A stretch of 64,000 bases of DNA from Clostridium magnum DSM 2767 (GTDB lineage Bacteria; Bacillota; Clostridia; Clostridiales; Clostridiaceae): assembly GCF_001623875.1 (NCBI RefSeq), contig NZ_LWAE01000002.1, forward strand, positions 248,001 through 312,000. Direction: 5' to 3'. Of this stretch, positions 9,016-15,941 are shown one piece after another (within the stretch, counting starts at the first letter, position 1; every line of letters starts with the position of its first letter). The notes below the pieces were generated by a model. The model saw only the letters and a list, made by a program, of their open reading frames with translations. It was not told the DNA's origin and made no database searches. A program made the position numbers and the translations under genes.

Positions 9016-9783
9016 ATGAACAATAAAAAGAAATATGTAATAGCTTTAATAGCCTTTGCTGTATGTGCAGTTATGTTTTTCTTTGCTATTAAAGCTGAAA
9101 GAATGTATGCCAATAATGTTACAAAACAAGATACTAATAATGAAATGACTCAAAATAAGGCTGCTGATACAAAAAACACTTCTAAAGCAGCTGAGGAAGC
9201 TAAAAAGACAATAGATGAAAAGAATACAGCAAAGGATATTTCTAATAATATATCAAATAATGCAACCAGTAACCCTAACAACTCATCTACTTCAACTTCA
9301 CAAGAGAATAAAACTAATACAACATCATCAAACAATAGTGGAGCAAATAATGGACAAACAACTGCAGCGGTACAATCCTCAACAGCTAAACAAAATACCC
9401 AAACTACAAATCCAGATGAGCAGCCTACATTTATGTTTATAGATGGAGTACATGGAGATAAAATGATCCTTCAAAAACATGTTGATGCAGAAGGGGAAAC
9501 AGTGGGATATATCACCTGTAAACTTTTAGATGAAGCTAAAATAAGATTTAGAACTACAGGATCTTCTTCTACTTTATATGTTGCAGCTATAGATGGTCTT
9601 GAGGAAAAAAAACAGGGACCTTTATCCGGTTGGTGCTATTATGTAAAGAAAAAGGGAGAGAATAGTTTCCATAAGCCTAACATAGGATGCGGTCAATATG
9701 TATATGAAAAAGGTGATGTAGTAGTTTGGAGATATGTAGCGGACGGAGTTCATGATGGATATTCTGAAAATTGGGGTAAGTAA
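9016..9783 (+). CDS. Membrane-anchored DUF4430 (transcobalamin-like beta domain) protein
   Basis: A 255-residue protein. Residues 6-26 are one hydrophobic helix that probably stays as an anchor. Residues about 35-140 are a low-complexity Asn/Thr/Ser/Gln/Lys linker. Residues about 145-250 are a DUF4430 domain with GPLSGWCYYVKKKG and GDVVVWRYV. A long flexible tether with a beta domain suits handing ligand from wall-bound or secreted carriers to the ECF S component encoded immediately upstream. The order of genes supports this, but ligand binding is not shown. No strong ribosome binding site precedes the ATG, so expression may be low or coupled. Confidence 0.8.
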   Translation: MNNKKKYVIALIAFAVCAVMFFFAIKAERMYANNVTKQDTNNEMTQNKAADTKNTSKAAEEAKKTIDEKNTAKDISNNISNNATSNPNNSSTSTSQENKTNTTSSNNSGANNGQTTAAVQSSTAKQNTQTTNPDEQPTFMFIDGVHGDKMILQKHVDAEGETVGYITCKLLDEAKIRFRTTGSSSTLYVAAIDGLEEKKQGPLSGWCYYVKKKGENSFHKPNIGCGQYVYEKGDVVVWRYVADGVHDGYSENWGK

Positions 9784-9894
9784 AGTGAAACTTGAATCAG
9801 ATTGAGAAAAGCAGAGAGCCCAAATCTCTGATTTGGTGCGAATCGCTTTCACAACGTGCGTAGGGAATATTAGAGCAAGTAGATATTGGATAAA
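9784..9894 (+). repeat. Palindromic IS200/IS605-like remnant, copy 1
   Basis: It reads GTGAAACTTGAATCAGATT at the left and TTGGATAAA at the right, with an internal CAAATCTCTGATTTG hairpin. It is a shortened plus-strand version of the elements at 15719, 44479 and 56981. There is no transposase. It lies directly after a stop codon. Confidence 0.6.
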
Positions 9895-9919
9895 TTTATA
9901 GATAGAGGAGTGGGTGTAA

Positions 9920-11155
9920 ATGCTAAAAAGAAAAAGTAAATACATTTTATTAGGGTTAGTTATTGTAGGAAGCTTATGGCATCCATCAGTTAAAGCATTA
10001 GAATTAAATAAAGAAACAACAGATGTTCATAAAGCATGGAATATAAGGTTTAATCAAAATATTGATTTTAATGATGAAGGTAAAAATAGTATAAGGGTAT
10101 CAGATAGCAAAGGTAATACTATAACTACAGATATAAGGTCTGGTGATAGTAAAACAATAATAGTAGATGCTCCAAAGGAAGGATATAAAGAGGGAGAGAC
10201 CTATACTATAGATATAGGTAATAAGATTCATTCAAAGAGTAACGTATATTTGAAAAATGGTGTAAAATGCATTTTCAAAATAAATAAGTCGGATAATAAA
10301 ATCGGTGATAGTGATAAATATAAAGATCAGGTAGATAATGTAATAAATTTAGGAGTAAATAAAATATTAAAAGATGGAGTTGAAGATCAGTGGCAGGCAG
10401 TAGCAGTTTCAAAACATGGTGCTTCAGTTCCTTCTAGCTATTTAACTTTTGTACAGAAGGAGATAAACTCCACAAAGGGAGATATGGAGCAGCCTATAGA
10501 TTATGCAAGAACGGTAATTGGCTTGATGGCCATAGAAAAAGATCCTACAAATTTTGAAGGATACAATCTTATGGAAAAGATATACAACAATAAACAAATG
10601 GAAAATGAAAGTATAAATACTTATATATTTTCTCTTATAGCATTGGATTCTGGAAAATTTGATGTACCTGCTAATGCTTTGTGGACAAGAGATAAGTTAA
10701 TAAAAACAATATTAGATAATAGAACCTTTGATAAAGGATGGGATTATGCAGGAGACAAAGCAGATCCTGATATGACTGCTATGGCACTTACAGCTCTTGC
10801 CCCATATAGAGATAGAGATGATGTAAAGCTTGCTGTAGAAGAAGCAATAGATAAACTTTCATCTATGCAAAATGAAAATGGGGGGTTCTCTTCCTGGGGA
10901 ACAGAAAATAGTGAAAGCTCATGTCAGGTTATAATTGGGCTGTGTGCTAATGGAATAGATCCTACAGGTGATAAATTTGTGAAGAATGGAAAAAATCCTC
11001 TAGATGTACTGCTTGAATATAGAACTGAAGATGGAGGATTTAGTCATACAAAAGAAACTGGATGTAATGGAATAGCAACAGAACAAGGAGTTGAGGCATT
11101 AGAAGCATATAAAATGTTTAAAGAAGGAAAAGGAAGTATATATAGTTTTAAATAG
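9920..11155 (+). CDS. Secreted Ig-like plus alpha/alpha-barrel protein (transcobalamin alpha-domain-like)
   Basis: A 411-residue protein with a signal peptide at about 1-25. Residues about 27-120 resemble an SbsA-type bacterial Ig-like domain (FNQNIDFNDEGKNSIRVSD). Residues about 134-411 are a helical barrel closely related to that of the 655-residue protein: KDPTNFEGYNLMEKIYNN, ADPDMTAMALTALAPY, NENGGFSSWGTENSESS and ATEQGVEALEAYKMFKEGKG all have direct counterparts there. It lacks a DUF4430 domain and so looks like a stand-alone alpha-domain partner for the DUF4430 protein encoded just before it. The start follows GAGGAG at 9905-9910. Corrinoid binding is inferred. Confidence 0.83.
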   Translation: MLKRKSKYILLGLVIVGSLWHPSVKALELNKETTDVHKAWNIRFNQNIDFNDEGKNSIRVSDSKGNTITTDIRSGDSKTIIVDAPKEGYKEGETYTIDIGNKIHSKSNVYLKNGVKCIFKINKSDNKIGDSDKYKDQVDNVINLGVNKILKDGVEDQWQAVAVSKHGASVPSSYLTFVQKEINSTKGDMEQPIDYARTVIGLMAIEKDPTNFEGYNLMEKIYNNKQMENESINTYIFSLIALDSGKFDVPANALWTRDKLIKTILDNRTFDKGWDYAGDKADPDMTAMALTALAPYRDRDDVKLAVEEAIDKLSSMQNENGGFSSWGTENSESSCQVIIGLCANGIDPTGDKFVKNGKNPLDVLLEYRTEDGGFSHTKETGCNGIATEQGVEALEAYKMFKEGKGSIYSFK

Positions 11156-11188
11156 AAAAAAGAAAATAGGGAAATGGGGATAGCATGA

Positions 11189-12172
11189 ATGTTGAAGCTT
11201 ATGAATTTTTCTACATATAATTATGATCTTGAAAGATTTAATTGTGATAGTCAGCAAATAACAGTTTTTTTAGAAAAAAATAATATGGATGGTGTTGAAC
11301 TCTTAAATCCAATTATGTGGGAAGAAAATATTCTTCCTAAAAAAATAGTTAAAGGAATACATTTGAAGTATTATCCTACATGGCTGGATTTTTGGAATAA
11401 TAATAAAACTGAACTTTTAAGACAATTTAAAACTATGGATATGGTGGAACAATATTATTTAGGTAATAGTAGAGAGGTTATGATAGAACATTATAGAAAA
11501 GAAATTGAGACTGCAACTAAGATTGGTGCAGAGTATATAGTATTTCATGTAGCTCATGTAGAGGTTGAACATACTTATGACTATAACTTTACCTATTCTG
11601 ATAATAAGGTAGTAGATGCAGCAGTTGATTTGCTAAACCAGGTATTTAAAGGGTTAAACACGAATATAACGCTTTTATTTGAAAATATGTGGTGGCCTGG
11701 TTTTACTATGCTTGATAAAAAAATTGCATTAAAATTATTGAATAAAGTTGAATATAAAAATAAAGGATTTATGCTTGATGTATCTCACTTAATAAATACA
11801 AATCTATATCTTAAAGATGAAAAAGAAGCGGTTGAATATATAATAAATACTGTAAAGGGTCTTGGAAAACTAAAAAGTCTAATAAAGGGTATACATCTTA
11901 ATTGTTCGTTATCAGGGGAATATGTAAGGTCCCAAATAGATAAGAAAAAGCAGGAAAAAAAAGAGTTTATACTTAATCCCATGAGTGAAGAGGTATTTAT
12001 GCATGTCTTTAGAATAGACTGTCATAGACCTTTTACAGATAATAGCATAAGGAAGCTTATTGAATTTATAAACCCTGAATATCTTGTATATGAATTTGTA
12101 ACAACTTCTATAAGACAGCTTGAAGAATATATTAAAATTCAGGATATGGCATGGGATTATTTTAGAATTTAA
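11189..12172 (+). CDS. TIM-barrel protein, sugar-phosphate isomerase/epimerase superfamily
   Basis: A 327-residue soluble protein with the layout of xylose-isomerase-like TIM barrels (AP-endonuclease-2 superfamily). Candidate metal ligands sit at strand ends: FHVAHVE, LLFENMWWP, MLDVSH, GIHLNC, RIDCHRP and VYEF. It lacks a signal peptide. It is the last gene of the riboswitch-controlled operon, starting 33 bases after the alpha-barrel gene. Its substrate is unknown. A role in processing or remodelling imported corrinoid, or an attached nucleotide-loop sugar, is possible only from context. Confidence 0.68.
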   Translation: MLKLMNFSTYNYDLERFNCDSQQITVFLEKNNMDGVELLNPIMWEENILPKKIVKGIHLKYYPTWLDFWNNNKTELLRQFKTMDMVEQYYLGNSREVMIEHYRKEIETATKIGAEYIVFHVAHVEVEHTYDYNFTYSDNKVVDAAVDLLNQVFKGLNTNITLLFENMWWPGFTMLDKKIALKLLNKVEYKNKGFMLDVSHLINTNLYLKDEKEAVEYIINTVKGLGKLKSLIKGIHLNCSLSGEYVRSQIDKKKQEKKEFILNPMSEEVFMHVFRIDCHRPFTDNSIRKLIEFINPEYLVYEFVTTSIRQLEEYIKIQDMAWDYFRI

Positions 12173-12233
12173 CTTGTGGAAGAGAAGAGGGCATTGGAAT
12201 AAGTTATAGTTTGAATTATTTTATTAACATAAT

Positions 12234-12296
12234 ATTGATATAATATTGATATAATATTGATATAATATTGACATAGTGTGCAATACGTTATATAAT
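12234..12296 (+). promoter_or_regulatory. 12-bp tandem repeats merging into a consensus promoter
   Basis: About four copies of a TAATATTGATA-type 12-mer (about 12234-12273) run into TTGACA (12268-12273), a 17-bp spacer and TATAAT (12291-12296). This is a perfect housekeeping promoter that starts just before riboswitch 2. Each repeat also carries a degenerate TTGATA. Confidence 0.85.
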
Positions 12297-12320
12297 GTAA
12301 ATATAAACTAAATATTGAAA

Positions 12321-12525
12321 TATTAGGTGCTTTTGTTTCTTAGAAACAAAAGTTAAAAGGGAAAGTGGAAAAGCCACTGCAGCCCGCCGCTACTGTGAGG
12401 ATGATGAAACCTTATTATATTAGGTCACTGGATAATTTTTATCTGGGAAGACAAGGGAGTAAAATGAATCTGAGTCAGGAAACCTGCCTAGTATTTGTTG
12501 ATTCTTTCGGAGGGGAAGATATATG
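12321..12525 (+). promoter_or_regulatory. Cobalamin riboswitch 2 (near copy of riboswitch 1)
   Basis: It shows the same ordered core as riboswitch 1: AAAAGGGAAAGTGGAAAAGC, GCAGCCCGCCGCTACTGTGA, GGGAAGACAAGGGAG and the B12 box AGTCAGGAAACCTGCC at 12473-12488. The differences cluster in the P1/P2 loop region. It lies between a strong promoter and a terminator, upstream of the cysteine-rich protein gene at 12918. Confidence 0.94.
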
Positions 12526-12582
12526 CAATTATACGACTATAAGTGTTTGTTGAATCAATAAACATAATTATTTCGTTTTTTC

Positions 12583-12608
12583 AGAGAACCTCCAATGGTT
12601 CTCTTTTT
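12583..12608 (+). terminator. Riboswitch 2 terminator
   Basis: AGAGAACC and GGTTCTCT form the stem, followed by Ts. It is identical in stem and loop to the terminator after riboswitch 1, so the whole regulatory unit was duplicated, not only the aptamer. Confidence 0.85.
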
Positions 12609-12917
12609 GCGTACTCCTTACTATTGCTAAATAATGATATCTCTTGTTTTATCTTCTTTAGTGGATATATGAATAACGGCCCTATTGTAAATATAGAATC
12701 TCAATGATTCACTTAAAATCCAATCCCTCTTCATATTTATTTTTAATCCACTAATAGCACATAATTGAGATATAATTCTATAACAGGGAAGTTTTAACTT
12801 CTCTGTCATAGAACCCAACTATAATGTCATAAAAGCTTTTTTATAAATATTGAAATGAATTACTATAACATAGTAGTAGATGTTGTGAAAGAATAGATAT
12901 ATAAAGGAGATACAAAT
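12609..12917. other. Non-coding stretch after riboswitch 2
   Basis: About 300 bases without a convincing gene. A small palindrome (GGGAAGTTTTAACTTCTC, about 12785-12802) may terminate readthrough. An AAAGGAG for the next gene lies at about 12903-12909. Minus-strand open frames here have no ribosome binding site or recognisable domain. Confidence 0.5.
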
Positions 12918-13175
12918 ATGAGTAAAAACTATAAATTCTTTAATCATAGAGGATGTGAATTTTTTCCATGTCATAATATAAAAAATAATGATAAATTTAA
13001 TTGTTTGTTTTGTTATTGTCCACTGTATTTTGTTGAAAATTGTGGTGGAAATAGCACTTATATAAATTGTGTTAAGGATTGTAGTAATTGTATGATACCT
13101 CATTCGGAAAACGGATATGACTATATTTTTAAGAAAATAATAGAGATTAATAAAGAAAAAAGAAATGAACTGTAA
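12918..13175 (+). CDS. Cysteine-rich small metal-binding-type protein
   Basis: An 85-residue protein with nine cysteines, at 13, 18, 29, 32, 34, 42, 51, 55 and 58, all within the first 60 residues. The motifs are HRGCEFFPCH, CLFCYCPLY, CGGN and CVKDCSNC. This fits the cysteine-rich small domain family, which probably binds a metal or Fe-S centre. A strong AAAGGAG precedes the ATG. It is the first gene behind riboswitch 2, so a role in cobamide or cobalt metabolism is likely. The exact function is unknown. Confidence 0.78.
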   Translation: MSKNYKFFNHRGCEFFPCHNIKNNDKFNCLFCYCPLYFVENCGGNSTYINCVKDCSNCMIPHSENGYDYIFKKIIEINKEKRNEL

Positions 13176-13262
13176 AGGAGGTTTAATTAATTTTGATTAA
13201 TTAAAAGGGAATTAAGTTAAAGTTTTTAGCTATCCTATAGTGATTAAAAGGAGGATTTTTTT

Positions 13263-13766
13263 ATGAAGTGTTATTTTTATCAGACCCAATTTTCTGAATA
13301 TAAACCAGGATTTGTTACTTATCTAAATAAAAAAAATAAAGTAATGATAAAAATTAATAAGCTCTATTTTTATGATTATTGCAAAAGAGTAGTAGGCTTT
13401 TATAAAAAACTACAATATTATTATAATACATATTCTTCAAGAGTAAAAAAAATTGTAGAACAAGATGGAATAGATCTTGAAAATATTAATGAGATTCTAA
13501 AACTTGAGATGTATTTGTATAACATTGCAAGTATATATCATGATGACACCATATTTGAAGAATGTAACGAACTGGAAGAAAATTTGGAGGAATGGATTCA
13601 CAATATTGATAAAGATACTTTTCTTGCTTACTTTGATAGTAAGTATGATTTAGATATTTTAAACGATAAAAAGATGTTCTTTAACTTTTTTTCAAAAAAA
13701 TCTGAATTACCTGGTTTATGTAAAATAGGTCTTGGACAACAGAGGAGTCTCAAAGAATGCTTTTAG
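13263..13766 (+). CDS. Hypothetical protein, Tyr/Lys-rich
   Basis: A 167-residue predicted cytoplasmic protein rich in Tyr, Lys, Asn and Phe, with no signal peptide and no family recognised. Residues 30-125 look helical, for example KRVVGFYKKLQYYYNTY and a charged EECNELEENLEEWI segment. A canonical AAAGGAGG precedes the ATG. It lies 87 bases after the cysteine-rich gene and before a terminator, so it probably shares the riboswitch 2 transcript. Confidence 0.6.
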   Translation: MKCYFYQTQFSEYKPGFVTYLNKKNKVMIKINKLYFYDYCKRVVGFYKKLQYYYNTYSSRVKKIVEQDGIDLENINEILKLEMYLYNIASIYHDDTIFEECNELEENLEEWIHNIDKDTFLAYFDSKYDLDILNDKKMFFNFFSKKSELPGLCKIGLGQQRSLKECF

Positions 13767-13816
13767 TTAGTTTATTGAAATAACTTTAATATATTGCTTG
13801 TCCTTTAATATATATA

Positions 13817-13868
13817 AATGACCAACTATAGGTCGCTTGAATAGTGTCTTGTAGTTGGTCATGTTTTT
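13817..13868 (+). terminator. Intrinsic terminator after the riboswitch 2 operon
   Basis: ATGACCAACTA pairs with TAGTTGGTCAT across a loop of about 25 bases, followed by GTTTTTGTTT. It lies between convergent genes. Confidence 0.75.
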
Positions 13869-13880
13869 GTTTGGGGGGCT

Positions 13881-15608
13881 TTATACTTTAAACTTTTGAA
13901 CCATTTCATGAAGTTTGTTAGCTAATTCAGTTTGATTCTCTGTTATTTTTGTAATTTCTTCTATAGCTTTTGTGGAGTCATGTATGCTGCTTTGTATTTC
14001 ATTAGAATATTCAGCAGAACTTTGGGATAGACTAGCCATATTTTTTATTGCTGAGGTTACTTCATTAGTAGCAGCACTAATTTGTTCTGTCATAGAGGCG
14101 ATAGTGTAAGACATATCATTAATATAGCCTGAATCGCTACTATATTGTTTGCTTATATTTACAAAGTCCTTTAGTTGCTCGTATACATGCTCATTTATAA
14201 ACTTTAGTATGTCTTCACTATTGGTAGAGATGTTTTTAAAAGCCTCCTGAACCTTTGCTACTGTGGTATGTATGTGTACAACTGTCTCAGAGGACTGCAT
14301 AGCAAGTTTTTTAACTTCTTCAGCTACAACTACAAAGCCTTTACCCTGTTCGCCAGCTCTTGCTGCTTCAATGGCAGCATTTAGGGATAAAAGATTTGTT
14401 CTGGAGGCTATATTTGCTATAACATCTGCCATAGTGCTAATTTCCTCTACTACCTTTCCAGTTTCAATAGCTTTTAGTATTTTTTCCTGTTTTTCTGTAA
14501 ATAAACTCTCTGTTATTTTCATAGATTCTTGTCCTTTCTTCTGTGCTTTTCCGGCTTTCTTTCTAAATTCTAAGGAATTTTCACTTCCCTGAGATGCTTT
14601 TGCTGTAAGTTCATTTATACCTGTACTGATTTCGTCTTCAGAGGAATAGATTTGCTGACTTATTGCACTAACCTCTTCTGCTCCATTAGAAATTTCATCA
14701 ATATAAGCATTTATTGTTTGCATTTTAGCATTCATTTCTTCAATGGAAGCATAGACTTCTTCACTTAAACAGTTTAGGTTGGAAGAGTTGTTCGTAATTT
14801 GTTTTATGAGTTCCTTCATATTTTCTTGGGCTTTATTTAAAGCTGAAATAGTTTGTCCGAATTCATCGTTTCTGTGAATTACTATATTAGTAGTAAAATC
14901 ACCATTTGCTAATCTTTGTGCAAAATTTTCCATTTTTAACAAAGAATTACTTATTTGTTTTGTAAGAATGATGCTTATAAGAGCTGAAATTGCTAGTATA
15001 ATTAATATTAGGACTATAGTAAGAGTAACATCATTTTTAAATGTTTTGTGTTTTTTTAAGTTATCAGTTTTTGCATCATCTGAATTTAGTTGTATAATTT
15101 TATCTAAAGATTGAAGTACTAAATCTAATTTATTTAAAGTGCTTGGATATAAATTTAAAGATTCTTCAGTTTTTCCTTCGTTAATTAAAGTTATTACATT
15201 TTCTTTAATTTCTCTATATTCATTTAACTGAGAAATAAACGTATTATATACTTCCTCTTCGCCAGCAACCCAATCATCTTGCCCATCACTAGTATTATTG
15301 TATTCTTCAAGTAGCTTATTATCCTTTTCAGTAAGTTTATGAATTTGATCTATTAATTGTGTTCTCTTTTCATTATTTTTTTCATTAACTAATTCTGACA
15401 TGTTAACACTTATGTTTAATAAATTTTCTTTTATATTATGTATTTGATTAATGGGTATCAAGTTGCCATTATACATATGATAATAAGATAAACTTAGATC
15501 ATTTAAATCTTTTAAACCTGTGGCAGCAAGTACTCCTATAAACAAAATTATACATAGAAATGAACTTATAAGCTTAGTTTTTATCTTCATGTTTTTAATT
15601 ATCCCCAT
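13881..15608 (-). CDS. Methyl-accepting chemotaxis protein (four-helix-bundle sensor)
   Basis: A 575-residue receptor. TM1 is at about 11-28. The extracytoplasmic region at about 30-190 resembles the 4HB-MCP sensor domain. TM2 is at about 193-214. A HAMP domain (about 215-267) and a methyl-accepting signalling domain follow, with the conserved hairpin tip containing [20 protein letters not shown]. It should signal to CheA/CheW. The start has GGGGGT upstream. A -24/-12-like sigma-54 site lies at 15674-15691 on this strand, so its expression may belong to the same regulon as the metal importers. Confidence 0.93.
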   Translation of the reverse strand: MGIIKNMKIKTKLISSFLCIILFIGVLAATGLKDLNDLSLSYYHMYNGNLIPINQIHNIKENLLNISVNMSELVNEKNNEKRTQLIDQIHKLTEKDNKLLEEYNNTSDGQDDWVAGEEEVYNTFISQLNEYREIKENVITLINEGKTEESLNLYPSTLNKLDLVLQSLDKIIQLNSDDAKTDNLKKHKTFKNDVTLTIVLILIILAISALISIILTKQISNSLLKMENFAQRLANGDFTTNIVIHRNDEFGQTISALNKAQENMKELIKQITNNSSNLNCLSEEVYASIEEMNAKMQTINAYIDEISNGAEEVSAISQQIYSSEDEISTGINELTAKASQGSENSLEFRKKAGKAQKKGQESMKITESLFTEKQEKILKAIETGKVVEEISTMADVIANIASRTNLLSLNAAIEAARAGEQGKGFVVVAEEVKKLAMQSSETVVHIHTTVAKVQEAFKNISTNSEDILKFINEHVYEQLKDFVNISKQYSSDSGYINDMSYTIASMTEQISAATNEVTSAIKNMASLSQSSAEYSNEIQSSIHDSTKAIEEITKITENQTELANKLHEMVQKFKV

Positions 15609-15673
15609 TTTATACCAACCCCCAAAATATCTTATTTTTTTACAGTATTAATATGTATTTTACAAATTTATAT

Positions 15674-15691
15674 AAGCAATTCCTATTCCAC
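15674..15691 (-). promoter_or_regulatory. Probable sigma-54 promoter for the chemotaxis receptor
   Basis: The minus strand reads AGTGGAATAGGAATTGCTTA, with GG-N10-GC spacing (15688-15689 and 15676-15677). The -12 half TTGCTT is perfect. The -24 half lacks the usual C after TGG. Matching upstream activator-type sites lie at 15905-15941, now separated from the promoter by an inserted repeat element. Confidence 0.55.
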
Positions 15692-15718
15692 TCATTTTTT
15701 TTACATATTAGGCTATTT

Positions 15719-15895
15719 TTATCCGATGACTACCCGCTCTAATACTCCCGCTTCTCAAAGCGGGAATAAAGAGCGGGTACGTCCCTAGATTCGTTCAACT
15801 AAGAATCAGGTGGGAGTTAAATGCCTAAGTGGCATTTAACGGGCAAAGCCCCGGGTCGTAGACGAAACTCCATCTGATTCAAGTTTCCACTTCAT
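15719..15895 (-). repeat. Palindromic IS200/IS605-like remnant, copy 2
   Basis: A 177-bp element beginning TTATCCGATGACTACCCGCT on the plus strand and ending CAAGTTTCCACTTCA. It contains several strong internal hairpins (GCGGG.../CCCGC, TTAAATGCC/GGCATTTAA) and no ORF. There are no terminal inverted repeats, as in non-autonomous IS200/IS605 derivatives. It separates the activator-like sites from the receptor promoter and occupies most of this 320-base gap. Confidence 0.65.
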
Positions 15896-15904
15896 TACTG
15901 ATAG

Positions 15905-15941
15905 TATCAAAATGAAATGTATTTTATATCATTTTGAGAAA
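15905..15941 (-). promoter_or_regulatory. Upstream activator-type palindromes (UAS family)
   Basis: TATCAAAATGAAA (15905-15917) and TATCATTTTGAGAAA (15927-15941) belong to the motif seen before every strong -24/-12 promoter in the window. The second site overlaps the last codons of the HD-GYP/GGDEF gene. Confidence 0.5.

Noticed and set aside
12365..12553. 62-codon open frame over riboswitch 2
   Set aside because: It lies wholly within the cobalamin aptamer, and its codons are the conserved RNA elements.
12627..13103. Two minus-strand frames of 63 and 94 codons
   Set aside because: They have no ribosome binding sites or known domains, and the second overlaps the well-supported cysteine-rich gene.
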